Source: Flavisolibacter nicotianae
GTDB taxonomy: Bacteria > Bacteroidota > Bacteroidia > Chitinophagales > Chitinophagaceae
Direction: 5' to 3'
DNA length: 64,000 nt
NCBI RefSeq assembly: GCF_003628535.1
Contig: NZ_RBCI01000002.1
Location: 248,001-312,000, forward strand
A program made the translations under genes and the position numbers. Positions within the stretch are counted from its first letter, which is position 1, and the number at the start of each line of letters is the position of its first letter. This document shows, one piece after another, positions 42,196-49,836 of the stretch. Below the pieces are notes generated by a model that was given only the letters and a program-made list of their open reading frames with translations, was not told the origin of the DNA and did not search any database.

Positions 42196-43170
42196 CTACC
42201 AGCCGAGGATATAGGCAAACACGAGCGGCGCAACAATCGTGGCGTCGCTTTCGATGATGTATTTCGGTGTGTGGATATCAAGCTTGCCCCAGGTGATTTT
42301 TTCATTGGGGTGCGCCCCGGAATACGAACCGTACGAGGTGGTGGAATCGGAGATCTGGCAGAAATAACTCCAGAACGGGATTTCGTGCATCTCGAGGTCC
42401 TGGTACATCATCGGTACAACGCAAATGGGGAAGTCGCCGGCAATGCCGCCGCCCACCTGGAAGAAGCCAATGCCCTTGCCGCTGCTGTTGTCTTTGTAAT
42501 AGTTGGCCAGCCACACCATGTATTCAATCCCGCTTTTCATCGTGCTGGCGTTGATCTCGCCTTTGTACACATACGACGCAAAGATGTTTCCCATCGTGCT
42601 GTCTTCCCATCCGCCGACAACGATCGGCAGGTTTTTCTCGGCCGCTGCAATCATCCAACTGTCTTTCGGGTCGATCTGGTAATCGTCTTTCATCACGCCG
42701 CTCAGGAGCAGTTTGTACATAAACTCGTGGGGGAAGTACCGTTCGCCTTTCTCGTCGGCCTCTTTCCAGATCTTGTGGATGTGGCGCTGAATCCGGCGGA
42801 AGGCTTCTTCTTCCGGGATGCAGGTATCGGTGACGCGGTTTAGCCCTCTTTCCAGCAAATCCCATTCTTGCTGCGGTGTCAAATCGCGCCAGTGGGGGAT
42901 GCGTTCGTAATGGTTGTGGGCCACCAGGTTCATGATGTCTTCTTCGAGGTTGGCACCCGTGCACGAGATGATGTGTATTTTATCCTGGCGGATCATTTCG
43001 GCCAGGGAAATGCCCAGTTCGGCCGTGCTCATGGCACCGGCCAGCGTAACCATCATCTTGCCGCCTTCGGTCAGGTGCAGTTCGTATCCTTTTGCCGCAT
43101 CCACCAGGGCCGCCGCGTTGAAATGGCGGTAGTGATGGGTGATAAATTGCGAAACGGGTCCTTTGTTCAT
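42196..43170 (-). CDS. Deoxyhypusine synthase-family protein
   Basis: 324 residues covering the whole DHS fold. MMVTLAGAMSTAELGISLAEMI and HIISCTGANLEEDIMNLVAH form the NAD-binding start. LPIVVGGWEDSTMGNIF and GIGFFQVGGGIAGDFPI follow, and the active-site lysine segment is ITWGKLDIHTPKYIIESDAT, with Lys296 matching the Lys that forms the enzyme-butylamine adduct. Eukaryotic and archaeal DHS modifies eIF5A/aIF5A, which bacteria lack, so this homologue probably works on free polyamines, as the DHS-derived homospermidine synthase of plants does (inference). An arginase-family gene lies 6.7 kb away on the same strand. No SpeA/SpeB-type gene is adjacent. Confidence 0.85.
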   Translation of the reverse strand: MNKGPVSQFITHHYRHFNAAALVDAAKGYELHLTEGGKMMVTLAGAMSTAELGISLAEMIRQDKIHIISCTGANLEEDIMNLVAHNHYERIPHWRDLTPQQEWDLLERGLNRVTDTCIPEEEAFRRIQRHIHKIWKEADEKGERYFPHEFMYKLLLSGVMKDDYQIDPKDSWMIAAAEKNLPIVVGGWEDSTMGNIFASYVYKGEINASTMKSGIEYMVWLANYYKDNSSGKGIGFFQVGGGIAGDFPICVVPMMYQDLEMHEIPFWSYFCQISDSTTSYGSYSGAHPNEKITWGKLDIHTPKYIIESDATIVAPLVFAYILGW

Positions 43171-43278
43171 TGCCTTTCCATTTTAGGCGGCAAATGTAGG
43201 CCAAAAAAAAATCCCGCCTTTGTGTAGACACACGCTGCGGGACAGTTTACACACCAAAACTAACGAGTTGATCCGTGA

Positions 43279-43350
43279 GGCAGAATTCGGCTAAACGCCA
43301 AAGACTTTTTTGTTTCGTGTTTGACGTTTCTCGTTTGCCATTTCTTGCCT
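43279..43350. repeat. Heptamer-unit inverted repeat, locus 11
   Basis: Right arm TTTCGTG TTTGACG TTTCTCG TTTGCCA TTTCTTG (43313-43347). Left arm near 43280-43302 reads TTTGGCG TTTAGCC on the minus strand. It sits in a ~180-base gap between two minus-strand genes. Confidence 0.6.
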
Positions 43351-43789
43351 AGGACTTGCGAACTTTTTTATACGTCATCCAGGAATTGCCGATCGATTTC
43401 AAGGTGATTTTTGTATCACCGTTTTCCACGGTGGCAAAATAGGATGTGCCGTTTTCGTCCGACATTTCAAACAGGTCGGAGATCCAGTAGCTGTCGTAAG
43501 ATTTTTTCAGGTTGGCCTGCAAGGTAACGGGCAACTGTACGGGTGAAATGTTCTTGGTAGCGGCTACCAGGTTGGCGTTGACATCGTAGTAAGCAGTTAC
43601 GTACTGGCCGCTCATGGTGAAGTCGGCTTTGTAGTACGTGCCGCAATCTTTCCACTGCACATCGGCAGCGTGTTTGAAGGATGCATTGAACGAGTTGACC
43701 ACGGCAGCAGACAATTTAATGTCCTGCGCATTGGTGTCGATGGAACCGGTCGATAAAAGAGCGGTTAAGGCGATCAGAAGAAGTTTCAT
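43349..43789 (-). CDS. Small exported protein, PepSY-like/DUF2874 pattern
   Basis: 146 residues. Signal peptide MKLLLIALTALLSTGSIDTNAQ. The mature part has two BLIP/PepSY-like repeats: VVNSFNASFKHAADVQWKDC...YKADFTMSGQYVTAYYDVNA and LQANLKKSYDSYWISDLFEM...TSYFATVENGDTKITLKS. This helix-then-antiparallel-sheet arrangement is the DUF2874 family found in many Bacteroidota. The role is not established (protein interaction or inhibitor-like folds are known for related structures). Single gene. Confidence 0.75.
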   Translation of the reverse strand: MKLLLIALTALLSTGSIDTNAQDIKLSAAVVNSFNASFKHAADVQWKDCGTYYKADFTMSGQYVTAYYDVNANLVAATKNISPVQLPVTLQANLKKSYDSYWISDLFEMSDENGTSYFATVENGDTKITLKSIGNSWMTYKKVRKS

Positions 43790-43972
43790 AACAATGGTTT
43801 TACTGGTTTATGAATGTTGTTTTTGTCGTCGGTTGTTCTATCAATGTGACGAAACAAAAGTAGATTGGGTTACATCCGTCGGCAAGCGAATTGTGACGAC
43901 CGGAACGTCCTGTTAAGCCTCTTAACAATGGTTGCAAAATTGTTAAGTCGTATGAATTGTACTTTTATCGGG

Positions 43973-44569
43973 ATGAACTACCTCGCCCATGCGTATCTGT
44001 CGTTCAACAGGCCTTCCGTGCTTGTTGGAAATATGATCGCCGACTTTGTAAAAGGGCGGCAGAAATTAGGATATACGGCAGCGGTCCAGCAGGGAATCGA
44101 GTTGCACAGGGCCATCGACAACCTTACCGATACGCATGCTGCCACTGCAAAAGCAAAAGAGATTTTCCGCCCTCACTATCGTTTGTACAGTGGGCCCATC
44201 GTCGATATCGTTTACGACCATTACCTCGCCACCGACGAAACGGTTTTTTCCGACCCGTCTTTGCTGGCATTTACAACTGGTGTTTATCAAACACTGGAAG
44301 ACGAAGCCGTGCACCTGCCGCTTCGTTTTTTGCCGGTGCTTACCTACATGAAGCAGGAGAACTGGTTGTATCATTACCGTACACCCGATGGCATCCGCAA
44401 GAGCCTGCGCGGACTGGTGCGGCGGGCCAGCTTCATCCGCGACAGTGAAACGGCCTTTGCGCTTTTTCTTGCCCACTACGCAGAATTGAAGCAGTGCTAC
44501 GAAGCCCTTTTTCCCGATGTTAAACAAATGGCAAAACAGGCACTGGACAGACTTTCTCCCGAATTTTAA
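43973..44569 (+). CDS. Acyl carrier protein phosphodiesterase-like (DUF479)
   Basis: 198 residues from ATG 43973; a TACTTTTA box lies just before it, ruling against the upstream in-frame starts. Family signatures: MNYLAHAYLSF (His), VLVGNMIADFVKG (Asn/Asp), IELHRAIDNLTDTH (His/Asp), FRPHYRLYSGPIVDIVYDHYLA (His/Asp). These His/Asp positions form the metal site of AcpH, a distant HD-like hydrolase. AcpH removes the 4'-phosphopantetheine arm from acyl carrier protein. The E. coli enzyme is of similar length (193 residues). Cytoplasmic; single gene. Confidence 0.85.
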   Translation: MNYLAHAYLSFNRPSVLVGNMIADFVKGRQKLGYTAAVQQGIELHRAIDNLTDTHAATAKAKEIFRPHYRLYSGPIVDIVYDHYLATDETVFSDPSLLAFTTGVYQTLEDEAVHLPLRFLPVLTYMKQENWLYHYRTPDGIRKSLRGLVRRASFIRDSETAFALFLAHYAELKQCYEALFPDVKQMAKQALDRLSPEF

Positions 44570-44570
44570 G

Positions 44571-44600
44571 GTTGATAAACGTGGCCGATAGTTAGCTTTG
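44571..44600 (+). promoter_or_regulatory. Bacteroidota-type promoter for the second DUF2911 gene
   Basis: GTTG at 44571-44574, an 18-base spacer, and TAGCTTTG at 44593-44600, a perfect TAnnTTTG box, 20 bases before ATG 44620. Confidence 0.6.
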
Positions 44601-44619
44601 TCGCCTAAAATCCACTCGA

Positions 44620-45222
44620 ATGAATAAAATCCTATTCTGTTGCCTTTTGCTGCTTGCGCAAGTGGGTTTTGCGCAAACATCCGTGAACACAACGACAACT
44701 GGTCAAACGTCTCCTGCGTTTAAATTGCCGGTGCTCGACAAGTCGCCCATGGACATGAGTTACTATCCCGCCAATTATCCCGTGCTGCGCATCCAGGACA
44801 AAGCAAATGAGCCATTGGTGGCCCGGGTGATTTACAGCCGTCCGCAAAAAGAAGGAAGAACCATTTTTGGTGGCCTGGTCGAATACGGGCAGGTGTGGCG
44901 ACTGGGTGCCAACGAAGCAACAGAACTGGAGCTGTACCGCGATGTAAAGGTGAAGGATAAGAAATTGCCGAAAGGCCGTTACACCTTGTATGCGATACCG
45001 ACGGAGACCCAGTGGACCATCATCTTCAACAAAGACACGGACATCTGGGGCGCTTTCAAGTACGACCAGAAAAAAGACGTGCTGCGGGTGGATGTGCCGG
45101 TGCAAAAAAGTCCAACGGTGGTTGAACCATTTACTCTTTCGTTTAACAAATCGACCAACGGCGCGGATATGATCATGGCCTGGGATGAAGCCATGGTGAC
45201 AGTGCCGTTCTCGTTTAAATAA
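44620..45222 (+). CDS. DUF2911 exported protein (paralogue 2)
   Basis: 200 residues. Signal peptide MNKILFCCLLLLAQVGFAQ. A longer N-terminal stretch (to residue ~65, with PMDMSYYPANYPV) precedes the DUF2911 core: ARVIYSRPQKEGRTIFGGLV, YGQVWRLGANEATELELY, LPKGRYTLYAIPTETQWTII and TDIWGAFKYDQKKDVLRV. It parallels the member at 4276 segment by segment (NKAWRAGANEATTFE there, GQVWRLGANEATELE here) but is clearly diverged. Periplasmic or surface protein of unknown role. Promoter and terminator on both sides indicate a single-gene unit. Confidence 0.85.
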   Translation: MNKILFCCLLLLAQVGFAQTSVNTTTTGQTSPAFKLPVLDKSPMDMSYYPANYPVLRIQDKANEPLVARVIYSRPQKEGRTIFGGLVEYGQVWRLGANEATELELYRDVKVKDKKLPKGRYTLYAIPTETQWTIIFNKDTDIWGAFKYDQKKDVLRVDVPVQKSPTVVEPFTLSFNKSTNGADMIMAWDEAMVTVPFSFK

Positions 45223-45240
45223 ATTGTTTTTTAAAGTGCA

Positions 45241-45272
45241 GCGTCCTGCCAGGCGGCGGGACGTTTTATTTT
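45241..45272 (+). terminator. Intrinsic terminator after DUF2911 paralogue 2
   Basis: Stem GCGTCCTGCC / GGCGGGACG(T) with a short loop and TTTTATTTT after it. Confidence 0.8.
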
Positions 45273-45389
45273 CTGACGGATGGCACCGGTAAATACAGAT
45301 GGCTGTGTTCTGTGTACATCCGGGCATCTGAGAAAGTCCATTGCTTTAATCTGGTCCTAATTTCGCAGGTGACAGGTAAATCATAAACG

Positions 45390-45977
45390 ATGACGATCAG
45401 GCAAACGATTTTGAAATGGCTTTATCCGCTGTTGATGTGGGGACGAAAAAAAAGCACGGGAGATAAACTGTTGCACAATGAAAACAAAACAGCAGCGCCG
45501 GTTTCCTTTTATTCGCTCTCTGCAGTGCTCAACAACGGCCGGCCGCTTTCCTTCGAATCCTTGAAGGGGAAAAAAGTGCTGCTGGTCAACACGGCCAGCG
45601 ACTGCGGCTATACTGCCCAATATGCAGACCTGCAACAATTGTATGCGCTGGCCAAAAACAATCTTGCGATCATCGCATTCCCCGCGAATGATTTTAAAGC
45701 ACAGGAAACAGGAAGCGATGCGGAAATTGCCCGCTTTTGTTCCGTCAATTATGGCGTGGAATTTCCCCTCGCCCAAAAAGCCGTTGTGGTGAAAAACAAT
45801 GCGCAGCACCCCGTTTATCGATGGCTCACCACTCCTTCGCTGAACGGCTGGAACAGCCAGGCGCCAACCTGGAATTTTTCCAAATACCTGATCAACGAAG
45901 AAGGCCTGCTGACGCATTTTTTCGATCCGGCTGTTTCTCCTTTGGACCCGGTTGTGCGAAACGCTATCCGCGGATAA
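45390..45977 (+). CDS. Glutathione peroxidase-family thiol peroxidase
   Basis: 195 residues. A hydrophobic N-terminus (ILKWLYPLLMWG) may anchor it in the membrane. The Gpx core starts near residue 38: SFYSLSAVLNNGRPLSFESLKGKKVLL, then LVNTASDCGYTAQYADLQ with peroxidatic Cys72 (a Cys, not selenocysteine), IIAFPANDFKAQETG and TWNFSKYLINEEGLL with the conserved Trp-Asn. Two usual residues differ: the second Cys of FPCNQF is Ala99 and the tetrad Gln is Asp101. It reduces peroxides, probably with thioredoxin as donor as in most bacterial Gpx. It heads a run of four same-strand genes. Confidence 0.88.
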   Translation: MTIRQTILKWLYPLLMWGRKKSTGDKLLHNENKTAAPVSFYSLSAVLNNGRPLSFESLKGKKVLLVNTASDCGYTAQYADLQQLYALAKNNLAIIAFPANDFKAQETGSDAEIARFCSVNYGVEFPLAQKAVVVKNNAQHPVYRWLTTPSLNGWNSQAPTWNFSKYLINEEGLLTHFFDPAVSPLDPVVRNAIRG

Positions 45978-46015
45978 ACTGGCACCGCATTCAATAGAAC
46001 AAACAAAACAAATAC

Positions 46016-46249
46016 ATGAGCACAAGCGATTGGATTGGCACAGTTGGCGTATTCCTGATTCTGGTTGCCTATTTCTGTAGTACATTTCGGTGGATGTCGT
46101 CGCAGAGCCGCGTCTTTTTTGCCCTGAACACCATTGGGGCGGCCATGACCTGCTTTGCCTCGTACCTGATTCAATACTGGCCGTTTTTTGTGCTCGAAGG
46201 CACCTGGACAATTGTATCGTTTATCGGATGGATCAAGGCAAAAGAATGA
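46016..46249 (+). CDS. Small membrane protein, CBU_0592 type
   Basis: 77 residues with three hydrophobic segments: WIGTVGVFLILVAYFCSTF, VFFALNTIGAAMTCFASYL and WPFFVLEGTWTIVSFIGWI. The spacing and the closing WTIVSFIGWI-K pattern fit the short CBU_0592-type membrane family. Function unknown. It lies 38 bases behind the peroxidase gene, and its stop overlaps the start of the hydrolase gene (ATGA at 46246-46249), so it is translationally coupled to it. Confidence 0.75.
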   Translation: MSTSDWIGTVGVFLILVAYFCSTFRWMSSQSRVFFALNTIGAAMTCFASYLIQYWPFFVLEGTWTIVSFIGWIKAKE

Positions 46250-46890
46250 ATGTGTATTTTATCAGCGGATTGGGCGCCGACAGGCAGGCGTTTGAAAAAA
46301 TCAGGCTTCCGGAGCGCTACCGTATTCATCACCTGGACTGGATCAAAAACGAAAAGAACGAAAGCCTGGAAAGCTACGCCAGGCGATTGGCAGCACATGT
46401 CGATACCAGCCGTCCGTTTGCCCTGGTAGGCCTGTCGATGGGCGGAATGATTGCCACCGCCATGACGCAATATATCCGTCCCGCAAAAACGATCCTGATC
46501 TCCAGCCTGGGGTCGCCGGCCGAATTTCCCCCGCTGCTGAAGTTTGCCCGCCTGACCCACATCCACCGGATCATCCCGGCTTTCCTGTTCAACCATCCCA
46601 ATGTGTTTGCCCATTTTTTCTTTGGGGCCAAAAGCAAAAACGAAAAGCGCATCATGGACTACATCATCACCCGCTCCGATGCCCGGTTTGTGAAATGGAG
46701 TATCGGCGCCATTCTCAACTGGAACGGCAAGGCAAGGCCACACCATCTTTATCATATCCACGGCGAAAAAGACAAGATCCTGCCCATCCATTATACACGG
46801 CCCACTGCCGTGGTGAAAAACGGTTCGCACTTCATGGTGTGGACAAAAGCTGCGGAAGTTTCCCGCCTGCTGGCCGCGGCCCTTGCCTGA
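46246..46890 (+). CDS. Alpha/beta hydrolase
   Basis: 214 residues from ATG 46246. It begins directly with the first strand (MNVYFISGLGADRQAFEKIRLP, oxyanion-hole region). The nucleophile elbow is LVGLSMGGMIA (GLSMGG, Ser) and the acid is in HHLYHIHGEKDKILP. The catalytic His is in VVKNGSHFMVWTKA, close to the C-terminus. All three catalytic residues are therefore present. No leader is seen, so it is cytoplasmic. Substrate unknown; esterase- or lipase-like. It overlaps the small membrane protein gene by 4 bases, which suggests a joint function at the membrane (inference). Confidence 0.85.
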   Translation: MNVYFISGLGADRQAFEKIRLPERYRIHHLDWIKNEKNESLESYARRLAAHVDTSRPFALVGLSMGGMIATAMTQYIRPAKTILISSLGSPAEFPPLLKFARLTHIHRIIPAFLFNHPNVFAHFFFGAKSKNEKRIMDYIITRSDARFVKWSIGAILNWNGKARPHHLYHIHGEKDKILPIHYTRPTAVVKNGSHFMVWTKAAEVSRLLAAALA

Positions 46891-46926
46891 AGCGGCGCAA
46901 GCCGTTCGTGCCTCGCTAATCTTTCC

Positions 46927-46934
46927 TACTTTTG
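46927..46934 (+). promoter_or_regulatory. Bacteroidota -7 box (TACTTTTG) for psd
   Basis: Perfect TAnnTTTG match 12 bases upstream of ATG 46947; no strong -33 element seen. Confidence 0.5.
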
Positions 46935-46946
46935 CTGACTGTTATT

Positions 46947-47603
46947 ATGAAAATTCACAAAGAAGGTTTCGGATCCATTTTGGTTGCCGCTGTTGTTGCC
47001 GCCCTCGTCATTGTACCGACGGTGCTGTTCGTCTTGCCATCTTACCCCGTTCTCGGCTGGCTGACAATTGCCGTGATCATTGCATTGTTCCTGTTTATCA
47101 TTTCATTTTTCCGCATTCCTGCCCGCTCCCATGCAAGCGGCGACGACCTGATCGTTGCCCCCTGCGATGGAACCGTGGTGGTGATTGAAGAAGTGGATGC
47201 TGATGAATATTTCACCGACCGCCGCCTGCAGCTTTCCATTTTTATGAGCCCGCTGAATGTGCACGTGAACCGCAACCCGGTGAGCGGCGATGTGATGTAC
47301 AGTCAATACCACAAGGGAAAATACCTGGTTGCCTGGCATCCCAAATCATCTACCGAGAATGAGCGCCACTCGGTGGTGTACAAGCAGGACGGAAAGGAAA
47401 TGCTGGTGAAGCAGATCGCCGGTGCGCTGGCCAAACGCATTGTCAATTACCTGAAGCCCGGCGACAAAGTAGAGATGGGCGAGGAGATGGGCTTTATCAA
47501 GTTTGGCTCCCGTGTGGACCTCCTGTTGCCGCTTGGTACAAAGATCGACGTGAAGATCAACCAGAAGGTGAAAGGCGGTGTAACGGTGCTGGGAAAATGG
47601 TAA
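46947..47603 (+). CDS. psd: Phosphatidylserine decarboxylase, short (PSD-A/archaetidylserine) type
   Basis: 218 residues from ATG 46947. Two N-terminal membrane helices (ILVAAVVAALVIVPTVLFVLP and WLTIAVIIALFLFIISFF) are followed by the decarboxylase domain: LIVAPCDGTVVVIEEVD, LSIFMSPLNVHVNRNPVSG (with the catalytic His of NVHVNR), and GFIKFGSRVDLLLPLG. The Gly-Ser in FGSRVD is the self-cleavage site that yields the pyruvoyl group. It converts phosphatidylserine to phosphatidylethanolamine, the main lipid of the phylum, on the cytoplasmic membrane. The short length without the proteobacterial N-terminal domain is normal for Bacteroidota. Confidence 0.93.
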   Translation: MKIHKEGFGSILVAAVVAALVIVPTVLFVLPSYPVLGWLTIAVIIALFLFIISFFRIPARSHASGDDLIVAPCDGTVVVIEEVDADEYFTDRRLQLSIFMSPLNVHVNRNPVSGDVMYSQYHKGKYLVAWHPKSSTENERHSVVYKQDGKEMLVKQIAGALAKRIVNYLKPGDKVEMGEEMGFIKFGSRVDLLLPLGTKIDVKINQKVKGGVTVLGKW

Positions 47604-47649
47604 GCAGAGCGGATTAAATTTCCTACCTTACTTATTCAAATAACGGGTT

Positions 47650-47817
47650 ATGAAAAAATACTTACTCGTTTTTATTGCGCTTTTCCTCACAGCCGCCGTG
47701 GTGACTGCCACGGTGCTGAACAGCAGCAAAAAAGTCAATGCCAAAAAAGAGGCCCGGAAAGAATGCACGTACAAACGTTCGCATTGTTCGCGGTCGCTGT
47801 CGGTAGCCTGCTATTGA
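47650..47817 (+). CDS. 55-residue exported Cys-containing peptide, unknown function
   Basis: ATG 47650 to TGA 47815-47817. Lys-Lys then one hydrophobic segment (YLLVFIALFLTAAVVTATVL), which is a signal peptide or anchor. A short basic part follows (KKVNAKKEARKECTYKRSHC), ending in SRSLSVACY, with three Cys (39, 46, 54). A terminator just 4 bases beyond the stop supports a real gene end. No family recognised. It begins 46 bases after psd on the same strand and probably shares its transcript. Confidence 0.55.
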   Translation: MKKYLLVFIALFLTAAVVTATVLNSSKKVNAKKEARKECTYKRSHCSRSLSVACY

Positions 47818-47821
47818 CATG

Positions 47822-47850
47822 AAGTCCCGCTGCCGGCGGGACTTTTTGTT
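47822..47850 (+). terminator. Intrinsic terminator ending the psd transcript
   Basis: Stem AAGTCCCGC / GCGGGACTT with a 5-base loop and T-rich tail. Confidence 0.9.
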
Positions 47851-47948
47851 TTACAGCAAAATGGTATTCGGCAGATAAAGCAGGTGCGCAAGCACCTTTT
47901 TAATTTTTTGCCTGTGCACAAAATCCCATCTTTTTTTGCCGGAATATT

Positions 47949-48644
47949 TTACAGCAAATCTTTCAGTTCATTCAAATGGTAAATGGTGTAGGTGGGCTGA
48001 ATGTCCTGCGCCACGCGGTTGTAGTTGACATGCACGGCATCCATGCCCACGGTAAAGGCGCCTGCAATATCCACATCCAGGGTGTCGCCGATCATCAGGC
48101 TTTCTTCCACGGCGGCGCCGGTCAGGTTCAACGCGTACTCGAAAATTTCTTTTTGGGGTTTGAGGCTGTTGCTTCCTTCCGATGTGACAACCACTTTAAA
48201 AAAAGGCGCAAGGCCGGAGCTTTGCAGCTTGGCATGCTGGGTTTCTTCAAAGCCATTGGTGATGAGGTGCAGACGGTAGCCTTTTTCTTCCAGGTAGCGC
48301 AGCACCTCGATGGTGTCGGGAAAAAGTATGGTGCGGGTGGGCAGCAGTTGCAAAAACAGTTCATTCATCTGCTGTGCCAGCTCTTCATCGTCGATATTGA
48401 AATCGAGCAGGGATAGCCACATGCGCTTGAGGCGCAGCTCGTCCTGCCGGATGTTGCCCGTGCGGTATGCGGCCCATAACCGGTCGTTGTGTGCCAGGTA
48501 ATTTCGATAGAAGAGATCAAAATCGTGAATGCCTTTCTCCGGCAGGTGCAGGTCAACGTGCAGTTGTTGCAACGTCATGCGGGCATTGGCGTCAAAATCC
48601 CAAAGTGTATGATCGAGGTCGAAAAACAGGTGTTTGTATCTCAA
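47949..48644 (-). CDS. yjjG: YjjG-family HAD nucleotidase (noncanonical pyrimidine nucleotidase)
   Basis: 231 residues, usual YjjG length. HAD motif I is FFDLDHTLWDFD (Asp nucleophile, with the Trp-Asp-Phe characteristic of YjjG). The helical cap includes FYRNYLAHNDRLWAAYRTG. Motif II is LITNGFEETQ, motif III SLKPQKEIF (Lys), and motif IV MIGDTLDVDIAGA. It dephosphorylates nucleoside monophosphates, with a house-cleaning role against unusual pyrimidines. Cytoplasmic. Divergent from the SDR gene at 48744 across a heptamer inverted repeat. Confidence 0.9.
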   Translation of the reverse strand: MRYKHLFFDLDHTLWDFDANARMTLQQLHVDLHLPEKGIHDFDLFYRNYLAHNDRLWAAYRTGNIRQDELRLKRMWLSLLDFNIDDEELAQQMNELFLQLLPTRTILFPDTIEVLRYLEEKGYRLHLITNGFEETQHAKLQSSGLAPFFKVVVTSEGSNSLKPQKEIFEYALNLTGAAVEESLMIGDTLDVDIAGAFTVGMDAVHVNYNRVAQDIQPTYTIYHLNELKDLL

Positions 48645-48647
48645 AAT

Positions 48648-48721
48648 AAAAATTCAAAAGTCAAAAGTAATAAGTCATCCTGGTTAAGATGCTTTTTGAA
48701 TTTTTACTTTTGCCTTTTTCA
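48648..48721. repeat. Heptamer-unit inverted repeat, locus 12, containing a -7 box
   Basis: Left part AAATTCA AAAGTCA AAAGTAA TAAGTCA (about 48650-48678); right part TTTTTGA ATTTTTA CTTTTGC CTTTTTC (48693-48720). The arms pair over most of their length. TACTTTTG at 48705-48712, a perfect -7 box, is inside the right arm. It lies between the divergent genes starting at 48644 and 48744. Confidence 0.7.
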
Positions 48722-48743
48722 AACAAACTAAACCCTTGCCAAT

Positions 48744-49445
48744 ATGAATGCCGTCATTACCGGTGCGTCCCGCGGAATTGGAAAAGCCCTGGCCCAAATC
48801 TTTGCCCTGCATGGCTACAATTTGTTTCTCTGTTCCAAAACCGAAAGCCATTTGCTGGCAACCATCGAAGAACTCAAGGCGGCTTTCCCTGCTGTTTCCA
48901 TTGATGGCAAGGCGCTCGACCTGGGACAAAAAACCGGCGCCAAGCTATTTGGTGAATGGGTGCTGAACAATACCGATTCGGTTGATGTGCTCATCAACAA
49001 CACCGGTACGTTTATCCAGGGCAATGTCTCCGACGAGCCCGACGGCGCCCTGGAGGAAATGCTGGGCGTCAATCTTTTTAGTGCCTACCATACCACACGG
49101 GCCATCCTCCCAAAAATGAAGGCGCAAAAAAGCGGGCATATTTTTACGATCTGTTCCATTGCCAGCCTCGCGGCCTATCCCGGCGGCGGCGCCTACGGCA
49201 TCAGCAAATATGCCTTGCTTGGCTTTACCCGCAACTTGCGGGCAGAACTGAAAGAGCACGGCATTAAAGTAACGGCCGTCATTCCCGGTGCCGTGTACAC
49301 CGACAGTTGGAAAGGCAGTGGTGTGGCCGAAAGCCGGATCATGGAAACGGAGGATATTACAAAAATGATCTTTGCCGCCACGCAACTTTCGCCCCAGGCG
49401 GTCGTGGAAGATATTGTGCTTCGTCCGCAACTGGGAGACCTGTAG
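48744..49445 (+). CDS. SDR-family oxidoreductase
   Basis: 233 residues. MNAVITGASRGIGKALAQIF (cofactor-binding Gly motif), VLINNTGTF (NNTG in place of NNAG, with Thr), IFTICSIASLAA (Ser) and YGISKYALLGF (YxxxK). The C-terminal part ETEDITKMIFAATQLSPQAVVEDIVLRPQLGDL is typical of the 3-oxoacyl-reductase-like SDRs of Bacteroidota. NAD(P)-dependent reductase of unknown substrate. The -7 box lies within the upstream heptamer repeat; a modular repeat follows the gene. Confidence 0.87.
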   Translation: MNAVITGASRGIGKALAQIFALHGYNLFLCSKTESHLLATIEELKAAFPAVSIDGKALDLGQKTGAKLFGEWVLNNTDSVDVLINNTGTFIQGNVSDEPDGALEEMLGVNLFSAYHTTRAILPKMKAQKSGHIFTICSIASLAAYPGGGAYGISKYALLGFTRNLRAELKEHGIKVTAVIPGAVYTDSWKGSGVAESRIMETEDITKMIFAATQLSPQAVVEDIVLRPQLGDL

Positions 49446-49502
49446 TGTCAAGGGGGAATCAGCTACAGGCAATGGAGCGGGGCTGGATTGCTTAGAACTT
49501 AT

Positions 49503-49836
49503 TTCAAATTGAAACGTTGTCAGGAATGGATGGCGCCCCTGACCAGCAATGTTCAGAACGGACAAGTGTGCGACGCAACGGAAGTCAAATAGATATTCTG
49601 TTGCTGGTAACAAAAAAATATGTCGCTCCTGCGGAGCTAAGTTGTCTCTTCTATGAACTTTTTCTATTAACACGATGCCCCTCCGGGGCAAGAGGGAAAA
49701 GCCGTTGGCAGGAACGCCCAACGGCAGCAAAAGCCTCCATCAAAATGACTGATGGAGGCTTCGTTGTATCGTGCAAAGGCAAGGATCTGTGTTTGGCGCT
49801 CCCTCTCCTTGAGGAGAGGGCCGGGGTGAGGTGTCA
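49503..49836 (-). repeat. Modular convergent-gene repeat, copy B
   Basis: Read on the minus strand: CCCTCTCC / GGAGAGGG module (49801-49820), AGCCTCCATC / GATGGAGGCTT (49731-49761), GCCGTTGGGCG / GCCAACGGC, GCCCCGGAGGGGCATCG with TGTTAATAGAAA, and GCTCCGCAGGAGCG, with GACTTCCGTTGCGTCGCAC beyond. Same module order as copies A and C, but the first module differs and the CCATCCCTCGAAGGG hairpin is reduced to a trace. It lies between convergent stops at 49445 and 49834. Confidence 0.8.
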
